Positions 35,680 to 44,456 of a stretch of 64,000 bases of DNA are shown piece after piece (positions within the stretch are counted from its first letter, which is position 1; every line of letters begins with the position of its first letter). The notes under the pieces are model-generated. The model did not search any database and was not told the origin of the DNA. It saw only the letters and a program-made list of their open reading frames with translations. The position numbers were made by a program, and so were the translations under genes. This DNA comes from Sepiola atlantica (Eukaryota > Mollusca > Cephalopoda > Sepiida > Sepiolidae), in NCBI GenBank assembly GCA_963556195.1, contig OY744520.1, positions 1,970,001 to 2,034,000 on the forward strand. Reading direction: 5' to 3'.

Positions 35680-35811
35680 TAGTAAGCAATGAAAATATAT
35701 ATGGCGATCAAGCTACACAGAGGCTCCCGTGCATTTAGCCTGACGATTCCCCCCGGGGATGAAACACGGGAGCCTCTGTGTAGCTTGATTGCCATATATA
35801 TTTTCATTGCT

Positions 35812-35816
<5 letters not shown>
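35680..35816 (+). mobile_element. Palindromic foldback element with hammerhead-like core
   Basis: Two ~52-bp arms (35,680-35,731 and 35,765-35,816) are almost perfectly complementary (one mismatch). The 33-nt loop contains CTGACGA (35,740-35,746; fits CUGANGA), a UCCCC/GGGGA stem and GAAA (35,761-35,764). The arms would extend stem I (GGCTCCCGTG with CACGGGAGCC), but no stem III or clear NUH site remains. Bordered on the right by (TA)n. A diverged relative with the same outer arms is at 13,318-13,380. Confidence 0.7.

Positions 35817-35843
<27 letters not shown>
35817..35843. repeat. (TA)n microsatellite
   Basis: Right border of the foldback at 35,680-35,816. Confidence 0.93.
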
Positions 35844-35847
<4 letters not shown>

Positions 35848-37096
35848 AAGTCAGTTCATATTATATTCCAATAACCATGGCTTTATTTTACTATTTTTAT
35901 TTTTTTACATTTCCAAAATACATAATATTTTTGTGAGATATTTTTTTACGGTCCGTTTCATTTGTCTTGTGCCAAACAACATTTTTATGTCAATATTGTC
36001 TCTGAAACACTACAAAATCATCAGAAAAAAATCACAAAGAGTCAAAAATTCTTGGATTAAAGTGTCTTGAAAAAACCTACACTATACATTAGTTCATTTT
36101 TAGGTGAAAACAAACAAAAAACAAATAAAAAGAGAGCAAAAACTCACACGTGGGAGAACCCACTAATACGTCATTTTGACTTTTTCGTTCAAAGCTAGTG
36201 CATGCTAAAAATTGTGCTTGATAACAACCTGCTCGATCATAGATTGGCAAGCTTGGACAATTTGAGTGGCCGTTTCGTTTGTCAGATTTTTCTCCTCCCG
36301 ACTTTCTTCTCTGGAGCGTTCGTAAAGACAAAGTCTACTAAACTAAATCTTATTGAATATTTTAACTTAAAGAACAAATCCGAGCTGACATTCCTCATGT
36401 ATCATAGGGGCTGTGCTCAAAGGTATGCCGCTTACTACCTGGAAGATAAGCAAAGTGCATTGAGCTCCATGGAGAGCATACGGAGCTTGAATAAATATAA
36501 TGTTTTATGCTACAAAAATTAAATGTACACTTTGTTAGTTGTAAACGTGTATTTCTTCAGTGTTATATTTATTATGTTGAAATGATATAGTTACTTATGG
36601 CGGACCCTGTATTATCGGAAAGTAAACTGGTACCCTCAGACTGAGTCGGGATCTTAACAAGTTTGAAATCCGAAGCTAATATTAATTTTATTTGATTACT
36701 CTATCCAACGAGAAATCTATTATTTTTGGGTTGTTTAATATCGAAGCATTTAATACTATTCATTGTATACGACTAATTAAATACCTTTTAGCAGTTTATG
36801 CCTTTCATAGCCGGTATTAGCGTAGTAAATTTCATAGTTAGAGAGGATAGCGATTAGGAAAATGAAATTGATTCTCGCCTTTTTACACCGGAAGATGTAT
36901 TCTTTCATTTCCCGTCAATCATGTGGGGCCGCTTTAAGCAGTCACTTGTAAAAATAAGAATTGCTTCTAATAGAACGGAAAGGAATTAAGAGTGGAAAAT
37001 ATTAAACTATGTGATTACAATGGGACACGGCACATTGATCACAGGGCTACGTATTCATATAATATAATTGAAGATCTATACACACACACATATATA
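35844..37096. other. Non-coding stretch
   Basis: A 106-codon open frame at 36,202-36,522 is the longest here. It has fairly normal composition (for example SELTFLMYHRGCAQRYAAYY), but I recognise no domain and cannot support it as a gene. The remainder is AT-rich without structure. Confidence 0.35.
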
Positions 37097-37101
37097 CTGA
37101 T

Positions 37102-37190
<89 letters not shown>
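37097..37190. repeat. (GA)n/(GATA)n microsatellite
   Basis: GAGA runs interrupted by GATA units. Confidence 0.95.
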
Positions 37191-37193
<3 letters not shown>

Positions 37194-37719
37194 CCATAAC
37201 GATAGAGATACTAAAATTAAGTGATAATAACAGGATACGGTACATTGGTAAAAATGATGTGTCTTATATAAATACTAGAAGAGTACCCATATTCAGCTTA
37301 CGAAGGCTTTCGAAGGAATTGAAATTTTAGGGAATCTTGTTTAATTGGTGTTTACTGAATGACGATGAATCAAATTCAATGTCAATCTGAAATAAGGGAA
37401 TTTTAAAATGGGAGTTGTGCCTATATTATACCCCCTGAACACCCTTTCCAATATCCCAAAGACACTGAAAATTGTGGAATATGTATTAATGAATATACAT
37501 TTTGTTTAAATTCCACAAAAGTCTGACGTATCTGAGATTTCACGAAGATCTTCCACTCAGTTCTACCTTCTTTTCATAAAACTAAATTATAATAAATACC
37601 CTTGCAGCTGTGCTCTAAAATTGATGATGATCGGTTAATTAGTTTAGAAGTGTATTCTGTACATACAAGTATATAAACCTACTAACTATATATATGTATA
37701 GTATATACATAATATATAG
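37191..37719. other. Non-coding stretch
   Basis: No gene. The text around 37,430-37,680 reads like the body of a degenerate non-autonomous element, but no terminus was found. Confidence 0.3.
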
Positions 37720-37835
37720 TCATCGACAGTCAGACTGTTTCGTTGTTTCATATATTTTCAGTGTGGCTAGATAAAAGCTAAAATTGAAACCGTAACGTTT
37801 TATCAAATCGGAGATTTAAACCATTAGACCAGAAG
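37720..37835 (-). mobile_element. Possible tRNA-derived SINE with hammerhead relic
   Basis: On the minus strand TGGTCTAATGG (plus 37,821-37,831) fits box A, and GGTTTCAATTTT (plus 37,780-37,791) is a weak box B. About 20 nt further come CTGAAAA and then GAAACAGTCTGACTGTC, where ACAGT/ACTGT can form stem III and GTC is the cleavage triplet. The CUGANGA box is mutated and stem I does not pair. The order tRNA head then ribozyme matches the better copies at 41.4, 61.4 and 63.2 kb. Confidence 0.4.
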
Positions 37836-38314
37836 AAAAGAACTGCATATGTCCGAACACAAGTAGATTAATAGGTATTAAGAGTGGAAATTATTAACAT
37901 GATTTTATAAAAACTGGATATGGTATCAAGGGAGGTGCCAGAACGCTCTATCCCTTAATAGACCTAAAAAACGACCTATGCTAGAAATCTCATTTCTTTG
38001 ATAAATCATAACTCAAAAAGGTTCTATAAGTGTGTAGAATTTCAGCGTCATTAGTCAAGGCAACCCAGAGATCCAGAAAGGTCAGGCATGATTTTGTGTT
38101 ATCCGTGTGTACGTACGTACGTATGTGCCACCCTGTATCTCATCAACTATTTGATACATTCAGCTGGTTTTTGGCAGAGATAGAGGTTCTAGAGTCTAGT
38201 TGATGGCATTTTAATTTCAGTTTACCATATACCTTAGTTTTCCAGAAAATTCCAAAAAACCTTTAAAATGACCATTGTATTGAGGCATAGTCTTTACAAA
38301 AGTAGTGACATTCC
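37836..38314. other. Non-coding stretch
   Basis: No gene recognised. A short ACGT run lies near 38,110. Confidence 0.3.
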
Positions 38315-38703
38315 ATGATAAATGCCAGTATACTGAAATTATATGCCCTTAATAGGGTTAAAATGAAAATTAATATACACTAAATGTACAAAAGAAAGGA
38401 AATTCCCAGATTTTTACACTTTTAATGTCATTAAGGGTATGCGAGCACAACAGGGCTATGTATTTTACTGGTAAGAATTTTTCTTCAGCGCACCTCCCAC
38501 ACTTCATCCACTCATGCATAGAGATTTATACTGTAGTGATGTGATAATGAAATGGTTTGGTTGATATGTAGTCATACCCTTAATCAATGACATTAAAAGT
38601 GTAAAAATTTGGGAATTTTCTTGCTTTTGTACATTTAGTGTATATGAATTTTCGTCTTAACCCTATTAAGGGCATATGATTTCACTATACTGGCATTTAT
38701 CAT
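38315..38703. mobile_element. Foldback/MITE-like element with ~130-bp arms
   Basis: Left arm 38,315-38,442 (atgataaatgccagtatact onward) is the inverse of right arm 38,573-38,703, with a 130-bp unrelated spacer. Both arms contain gcccttaatagggtta or its complement and the gtcattaagggtat block. No ORF in the spacer. Superfamily not determinable. Confidence 0.85.
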
Positions 38704-38789
38704 ACAATATTAATAAAGTTCTATTTTTAATCTGTTCGGATAGATAGATGTATAAATACAGGGATAGTTAGAGAGGTATAAGCAATGGA

Positions 38790-39430
38790 TATATATGAAT
38801 AATTGTACAAACTACCCTGCAATGGCCCTACACACGCATTCAAATCCAAGCTTAACACTCTAATTAACAATCTAGACCACGAAAACAGAAACACCGTAAC
38901 AAAATTAATGATTGAACATCCCAATCTGGCTATCATAAACTTCTTCAAATAATCAGAAATATACTAACACACTTCTCACTCCAAAATACTATGGACACTA
39001 AGGTATTGATTAATGAATCATTCAAAATATACCGCGTAGCTAAAGCTCTCAAAACACTACTATCCGGTCGATTTATCGTTTCAGGTATTGGAACCTTCAC
39101 AAAACACGTCTCACCTTAGCATGCCACGTACTTTTCGCAACAATGGATGTATCCAAACCCTATTCCAACATTCCACATACAGAAGGAATATCTGTGTGCA
39201 TCGACGACACAGTAAACACAGAAAACATCATACAATCTATCTGAACACACAACAGTTTCACATAAAAGAATCAACACTTTCTACAGTGTTAAGGTAAATG
39301 GATATCAGCTATGTAAACATCTACATGCACACATTTGAACAAAAGTACATAGAGCTCTACCACCTCAAACCACTACATTGCCACAGCTATATAGATTACA
39401 ACTTTCTTATTTGACCCAGAGATTGCCTTA
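38790..39430 (+). pseudogene. PLE reverse transcriptase relic (second lineage)
   Basis: Plus-strand frames give motif A as TMDVSKPYSNIPHTEGI (about 39,141-39,190). A NIYMHTFEQKYIELY block follows motif B, and SYIDYNFLI (near 39,385) sits where motif C (YIDD) belongs, with the second catalytic Asp replaced by Tyr. Much of motif B is deleted and stops abound. Only a fragment of an old PLE. Confidence 0.65.
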
Positions 39431-39656
39431 TGACCTCTACAATAGGCACAGTATGTTTATCATCAGAATGCAATGAGTTATAAATTCACATGTTCATATT
39501 GTTTTGAAAAGTTGCAACAGTAGTTTCACTTAAATAACTGTGATTTGTAAACTAATAATCTGATTGGGCTCAAAGTTTTACATGTGCCATTTGACGGTTA
39601 GTACTTTTAATTCATGGCGCCATCTATATGTCAGGCACGGAAGTTATTGAGTGATG

Positions 39657-39658
<2 letters not shown>

Positions 39659-39712
<54 letters not shown>
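39659..39712. repeat. (TA)n microsatellite
   Basis: Left neighbour of the foldback at 39,766. Confidence 0.95.
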
Positions 39713-39713
<1 letters not shown>

Positions 39714-39765
39714 GTGTATTTAGACAGCATATTTTCATTTAGGCGAATATTATTAAATAACACGG

Positions 39766-40030
39766 AGTTGATAAGCCTTTCTTTCATTTTTTTTTTCAAA
39801 TTTCCGAATAGTCCATTTAGTTTTCCGGTCAAATTAGTGCAATGTAAGTTATGTGGGTTTCTTGTTCTATTTTTATTACCTTTTTCGCGACTACTTTCGT
39901 CTGATGATTCAACGAATCAAATCAAAAGTACTCGTAAAAAAAGAACAAGAAACACACGGAACTTACATACACCAATTTCACCAAAATAATAAATGGATCA
40001 AATTGAAAAAAAGGCCTTATTAAGCAAACT
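39766..40030. mobile_element. Foldback element, ~125-bp arms, centre near 39,907
   Basis: The left half (ataagcctttctttc through tgtaagttatgtgggtttc) is the approximate inverse of the right half (aagaaacacacggaactta through aaggccttatt). The centre holds CTGATGATTCAACGAATCAAA, which has the CUGANGA box and a TTC/GAA stem but CAAA where GAAA is needed. (TA)n lies on both sides. Confidence 0.7.
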
Positions 40031-40039
40031 CACTCAGTG

Positions 40040-40040
<1 letters not shown>

Positions 40041-40102
<62 letters not shown>

Positions 40103-40104
40103 CA

Positions 40105-40186
<82 letters not shown>
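40041..40186. repeat. (TA)n-(ACAT)n-(TA)n compound microsatellite
   Basis: TA run, about nine TACA units (40,097-40,133), then another TA run. Tyr-Ile open frames on both strands are artefacts. Confidence 0.97.
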
Positions 40187-40190
<4 letters not shown>

Positions 40191-40449
40191 TTTGCTTCGT
40201 ATCAAGAGCATATATTTTTTTCTATTTAAATTGAAAGATACATTAGCATGATCTTCAATCGATACCTACATTGGAAACTCGCAGGTAGCATATCTAAAGC
40301 TAGCAATATAACCGATTCTTCAGTCGATGTTTTGATAGTGTAACTTACTATAATATTCTCCGTATATGTGTGTGTATATAAGAAGAGTAAATCTATATTC
40401 TAGCAGGTATACCAGGCGCTACTCTGGCATCCTATTTATTAATTCCAAC

Positions 40450-40534
40450 GTACTCTTTGTTTCAATGTACTCTTTGTTTCAATGTACTCTTTGTTTCAAT
40501 GTACTCTTTGTTTCAACGTACTCTTTGTTTCAAA
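40450..40534. repeat. Perfect-to-near-perfect tandem repeat, 17-bp unit x5
   Basis: Units gtactctttgtttcaat start at 40,450, 40,467, 40,484, 40,501 and 40,518. One base varies between the units. Confidence 0.95.
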
Positions 40535-40659
40535 ACATATTATTTGTTGTTCCATATATATTGACCACTAATGAAATGATGTTTACATTCTCCAATATAT
40601 ATTAAAATATTATCTGTATTCTGATTTTGATTCATCTCTCCCTCTCTTATCTCTCCGTC

Positions 40660-40830
40660 ACACCCTCTCTCTCCTTTTATAGCTAAATAGAGCGAAATCA
40701 TACGAAGTCTAGGTTGATTCTGTGAAGCTGGCTCGCGCCCTGTTACCGTATGAAATTGTCACATCCTACACTGATGAGAACGTAAGCTCGAAACGCCGGT
40801 GTATGTAGGTATAAATAATTTAATATTTCT
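40660..40830 (+). mobile_element. SINE-like element carrying a hammerhead ribozyme
   Basis: TAGCTAAATAG (40,680-40,690) fits the box A consensus, and AGGTTGATTCTG (40,711-40,722) is a box B with one base missing. About 40 nt further is the complete ribozyme at 40,765-40,809, then ataaataattt. The same order is seen in the minus-strand copies at 41.4, 61.4 and 63.2 kb. Element ends not delimited; the tRNA head is weaker than in those copies. Confidence 0.5.
40765..40809 (+). ncRNA. Hammerhead ribozyme (type I)
   Basis: Stem I CCTACA (40,765-40,770) pairs perfectly with TGTAGG (40,804-40,809). Core CTGATGA is at 40,771-40,777. Stem II, 40,778-40,789, has G-C, A-U, an A/C mismatch and C-G capped by GUAA, a GNRA tetraloop. 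GAAA follows at 40,790-40,793. Stem III is AC/GU closing a GCCGGU loop, then GUA, so cleavage is predicted after 40,803. All conserved core positions are intact. Hand fold. Confidence 0.78.
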
Positions 40831-40914
40831 GAGTAAATATTGTTATCAAGCTCCTTTAAGAAATTAAAATGTTCGGAGATATTAAAACAAACTGTCAATT
40901 CTTTGTAAATATCG

Positions 40915-41002
<88 letters not shown>
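40915..41002. repeat. Interrupted (TA)n microsatellite
   Basis: Two TA runs separated by aataaa. Confidence 0.95.
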
Positions 41003-41006
<4 letters not shown>

Positions 41007-41216
41007 ACTTGTATTGATGCTGCTTTATAGATGTAAATCCAATGAAACTCCAATGTTTATAAGAGAGTGCTAATTAACAAGTAGAGCTGTATTATAGTAT
41101 ACATTCTTTCATTTATTCACACATTATTTGCTACATATGTCTATACATGTTTCAGCTGCGATTTCATTCGAAATCTAGCTCATCGGGCCATTTACATGAA
41201 ATAATTTATACTTTAT

Positions 41217-41240
41217 TATATATATATATATATATATATT
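41217..41240. repeat. (TA)n microsatellite
   Basis: Abuts the left long direct repeat. Just upstream, the minus strand near 41,140-41,185 has CCGATGA, a strong GATTTC/GAAATC hairpin and GAAACATGTA, a hammerhead-like relic with a mutated core. Confidence 0.85.
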
Positions 41241-41291
41241 AGATTTCTTGAATGTGAGATGATATATATAATTATTTCCACAATCAGACAA
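41236..41291. repeat. 56-bp direct repeat, left copy
   Basis: Identical to 41,642-41,697. Begins atattagatttcttg and ends cagacaa. The two copies enclose 350 bp that include the tRNA-hammerhead SINE. Confidence 0.93.
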
Positions 41292-41460
41292 CGCCGCAGC
41301 CCACAACCTATGAAAAGAAACAAACCGGAAGTCCTAGACTAGAGTTTCGCCCTCCTTTGGGCTCATCAGTAGAACACATCCGAACTCAGGATTCGAAACC
41401 CGAGTCACTTGCATGGTAAGCGAGTACTCTGCCACTGAGCTACCTCGCCACATACAAGAA
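41292..41460 (-). mobile_element. tRNA-derived SINE with hammerhead ribozyme
   Basis: Minus strand, 5' to 3': a tRNA-Gly-like head (GGCGAGG, box A TAGCTCAGTGG at plus 41,432-41,442, an anticodon-arm-like region, box B GGTTTCGAATCC at plus 41,389-41,400), a 14-nt linker, the ribozyme (plus 41,332-41,374) and a ~40-nt tail. Box A is a perfect consensus match; box B has one extra T. A Pol III transcript would be cut by the ribozyme between head and tail. No LINE-like 3' tail or poly-A was recognised. This layout recalls Schistosoma Sm-alpha, a Pol III-promoter plus hammerhead repeat. Confidence 0.8.
41332..41374 (-). ncRNA. Hammerhead ribozyme (type I) in SINE
   Basis: On the minus strand: stem I UUCUA/UAGGA (with one G-U); core CUGAUGA (plus 41,363-41,369); perfect 4-bp stem II GCCC/GGGC with loop AAAGGA; GAAA; stem III AC/GU around UCUA; cleavage triplet GUC, cut between plus 41,337 and 41,336. 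Every conserved position is present. The short stem III is like that of Schistosoma hammerheads. Confidence 0.85.
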
Positions 41461-41641
41461 TGTCTATTAATTTACACAGATTAAGCGAACCGCGGCGATG
41501 ACCGACTGTGGAATTTACCTACTCTTTTCAACAAGGGGTGTAGTCATCCAACTACTATGAACCCAGGCCGATGTCTCACAAGTAGGATTTTATACTCGCT
41601 AGGACGATGTCATCCAACAAGCTAACCAAGCGAGCAAATAA
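41456..41641. other. Remainder of the insert between 56-bp repeats
   Basis: About 185 bp upstream of the SINE head with no recognisable gene. Its origin is unclear: target DNA duplicated with the element, or part of a longer element. Confidence 0.4.
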
Positions 41642-41697
41642 ATATTAGATTTCTTGAATGTGAGATGATATATATAATTATTTCCACAATCAGACAA
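41642..41697. repeat. 56-bp direct repeat, right copy
   Basis: Identical to 41,236-41,291. Confidence 0.93.
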
Positions 41698-41755
41698 ATT
41701 TTCTTTCTTTTCTATCTTTCTGGTTAATTTCTCGACGTGGTCTGCAATGACCCCC

Positions 41756-41756
<1 letters not shown>

Positions 41757-41838
<82 letters not shown>
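41757..41838. repeat. (TA)n microsatellite
   Basis: About 41 units. Confidence 0.97.
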
Positions 41839-41842
<4 letters not shown>

Positions 41843-42319
41843 ATATAGAGTAGTTGTGTGTTTACACAGCACCACTGAGCGTATGCATATTCTTGACGCA
41901 GATCACCTGCCATGGCAGAAGAGTTGCAAATGACAACGTTAAACCCAGCCATTCGATTATAACCCCACACTTTGTGTGTATCTCTGAGTAGAGAGAAGGC
42001 TATGGGAGAAAATCTAAAAATAAAATCCGGAGTGGAGCCGCTATGGCGCTTGGATATTACTTCTTTCCAGCAGCATCTGAAGCTAAGCTGGTGACAGATG
42101 TATTGCTTAGCTTTTCTTTTGACCACATAAGTGAGGACGAGAGTGGGTATCTTTTCATCGAATGTACACAGGCTAGTTCCGTGTCACTGTTTGCAGCATC
42201 AGAAACAACACTGGAGACATCAGTTACAAGTTATGAGCTAGAAACAACTGGCGTAATCCAAGGCGCTACGTGTAATGTCCTATGGTTGGAAGAACCATTG
42301 CAGTCTCACTAGTCAGCTA

Positions 42320-42523
42320 TCACCCGCCTCAAACATGGCAGTCCCCAGTTAGAAAGTTGCTAATCCGTGACCGGTCTGCTTCAATGGGTGCCTGGATCTA
42401 AGGAAAATACCAAAAAGCAGACTGAAAACCCATCACCAAACAAACTAAGAGAAATAAAACCACAAGTCTTGGGATTAGCAAGCTTGAATGTCAGGACAAT
42501 GTGCCCTGGCCTCTCTGATGATC
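42320..42523 (+). pseudogene. LINE family B, 5' piece (start of APE endonuclease)
   Basis: In the frame opening at 42,367, KPQVLGLASLNVRTMCPGLS leads into an APE-type endonuclease with the conserved NVRT motif near its start. It stops dead at the poly-T (42,524) of an inserted minus-strand LINE and resumes at about 44,973 as IIDHELKRITVDVAALTETR. The open frame at 42,043-42,312 just upstream has no recognised domain and may be 5' UTR. Confidence 0.75.
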
Positions 42524-42641
42524 TTTTTTTTTTTTTTTTTTTTTTTTTACATGGTTCACCCCAAACAAGGCAGGACGCCACTGTAAACGTAAGGGGCTAC
42601 TGAGAAAAAAGGAAAAGGGGGGGAAGGATTGGTGGTTCAGC

Positions 42642-44456
42642 TTAAATTGGGATCTGAGCAGCGAGGTGTCTGTTTACATTAGTTTTAAATTTCTGCATGT
42701 CAGTACTGTCGGGGAAACAGGGGGCAGGGAGGGAGTTCCAGAGGCCAGCAGCACGAGGAAAGAACCTATTTGAGTAGAATGCTCTCCGGCATCTGGGGAC
42801 CTCCACAGTGAATGAATGAGATTTAGTAGAATGTCGAGTTAGTCTAGTGAATTTACGTCGAGGGGGCACCAGAGCAGCACACTCATCGGAGCATAATCCA
42901 TTGAAGTATTTGTAAAACAAACACAAGGATGCTACATTGCGGCGATGGGACAGGGGCTGGAGCTTAGCTGACAGTGAGGGACCTATTAGGTTGACTACTC
43001 TTTTTTGAACTTTGTCAAGGAGGGAGAGACTAGTAGATGATGCACCAGCCCAGATGTGGCAACAATACTCCATGCATGGGCGAATGGTGGCTTTGTAGAG
43101 ATACAGGATAATGTCAGGTGTAAGGAGTCCACTAGCACGGTAGAGGGAGCCAACCTTCTTTGCGGCAGCCTTGGCAATGTCTTCAATGTATGTGTTCCAA
43201 TTCATGTTACCTGTGAAGGTTAGGCCAAGGAGTTTGAATGATGAACTCTCAGGTAGGGTGTTATTTGCCATGGCAATCGGTGGTTGGAGAGGCTTCTTGT
43301 AGTTGTTGAAGGAAAGGAGCTTTGTCTTTGCGGCATTAAAAGTCACCAACCATTTATGGCCCCAATCCACTACAGCCTGGAGGTCATCTTCTAAGGCTGC
43401 AGCCATTGCCTCAGATATGATCGCGTCCGTTTTGCCAACATGGCGAGAGTAAAGCGTGGTGTCGTCAGCAAATAAACCGATCTCAGACACTATGTCATCA
43501 GGGAGATCGTTTATATACATCAGGAACAACAAAGGTCCAAGAATAGATCCCTGGGGCACACCAGCATTTATGTCATGTTGCTTAGATGAACGGCCATCGA
43601 GGACAACCTGGATTTTTCTTTTGTTTAGGAAGGATCTAATTATATTAAGTAGTTGCCCAGTAATACCGTATGAGCGTATTTTCAGGAGAAGCCCTTTATG
43701 CCATACCTTGTCAAAGGCCTTGGATATATCAAGCGCTACTGCCCTAGCTTCACCTGCCTTGTCGAGAGTATGATACAGGCGTTCAGAGATACCCGTTAGG
43801 ATGTCTGCAGTAGATCGTGCTTTTCTAAATCCATACTGGCGGTCGGATAGAAGTTTAGCATTAACTAAGTGACGTACTATCGCTAGATTGATTAAGGACT
43901 CAAAGATTTTGGCAAAGATCGGCAGTAGACTGATTGGGCGGTAGTTCTGAGGGTCGGTTCTATTCCCAGTACTCTTGTAGACTGGTACCACAGAGGCAAT
44001 TTTCCAGCTATCGGGGAAGCAAGATTCGGCTAGGCATTTGTTGTAGAGTTTGGAGAGAATAGGGGCCAGTTCAGCAGAGCATTTCTTTATTGCTATTACA
44101 GGTATAAGATCAGGCCCACAAGCTTTAGAGGTGTCAAGCCTTTTTATAATGTCTCTGACCTGGGATGGGGTGATGACCAGGTTATCAAGTGTGGCTTCAG
44201 TCCGCAATGGTAATTCAGGGAGAGGGTGGTTACCCGAGTCTAAAGTAGAGTTAGAAGCGAAACGCTGTGCGAGTAGTTCAGCCTTATCAGTGGCCGTGCA
44301 AACGACATCATTGTGGTTTGAAAGTGGGGGAATCGTAGATTGACCATTATTCACTACACTATTGTAAATTTTCCAGAAATCGCGAGTACCTAGTTTCTGT
44401 GACTGGATGCGTTTTTTTGTTAACTCATTATACCTTCTCTTCGCTTCGCCTATCAC
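42642..44456 (-). CDS. LINE reverse transcriptase ORF (604 codons, 5'-truncated)
   Basis: Encodes the RT for target-primed reverse transcription. Recognisable in order: NYRPISLLPIFAKIFE, the finger/palm motif ALDISKAFDKVWHKGLLLK, NAGVPQGSILGPLLFL, catalytic FADD at residues 329-332 (plus 43,461-43,472), a thumb with SSFKLLGLTFTGNMNW, and a C-terminal PRAAGLWNSLPAPCFPDS block typical of CR1/Jockey-like LINEs. The true frame continues upstream, but a 2-nt deletion near 44,480 (relative to the 18.9-kb copy) puts 44,428-44,613 out of frame. The endonuclease is incomplete, so the copy is not autonomous. Confidence 0.9.
   Translation of the reverse strand: MIGEAKRRYNELTKKRIQSQKLGTRDFWKIYNSVVNNGQSTIPPLSNHNDVVCTATDKAELLAQRFASNSTLDSGNHPLPELPLRTEATLDNLVITPSQVRDIIKRLDTSKACGPDLIPVIAIKKCSAELAPILSKLYNKCLAESCFPDSWKIASVVPVYKSTGNRTDPQNYRPISLLPIFAKIFESLINLAIVRHLVNAKLLSDRQYGFRKARSTADILTGISERLYHTLDKAGEARAVALDISKAFDKVWHKGLLLKIRSYGITGQLLNIIRSFLNKRKIQVVLDGRSSKQHDINAGVPQGSILGPLLFLMYINDLPDDIVSEIGLFADDTTLYSRHVGKTDAIISEAMAAALEDDLQAVVDWGHKWLVTFNAAKTKLLSFNNYKKPLQPPIAMANNTLPESSSFKLLGLTFTGNMNWNTYIEDIAKAAAKKVGSLYRASGLLTPDIILYLYKATIRPCMEYCCHIWAGASSTSLSLLDKVQKRVVNLIGPSLSAKLQPLSHRRNVASLCLFYKYFNGLCSDECAALVPPRRKFTRLTRHSTKSHSFTVEVPRCRRAFYSNRFFPRAAGLWNSLPAPCFPDSTDMQKFKTNVNRHLAAQIPI

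Noticed and set aside
36202..36522. 106-codon open frame with fairly normal composition
   Set aside because: No recognisable motif, no splice or promoter context, and AT-rich DNA gives frames of this length by chance. A protein search would settle it.
40450..40534. CRISPR-like regular repeats
   Set aside because: Units are contiguous with no spacers; a simple minisatellite in a eukaryotic context.
41130..41190. Minus-strand CCGATGA, strong hairpin, GAAACATGTA as a hammerhead
   Set aside because: The core lacks the invariant U of CUGANGA and stem I does not pair; noted only as a possible relic.
42043..42312. 89-codon open frame upstream of LINE B
   Set aside because: No known domain; more likely LINE 5' UTR or unrelated flank.
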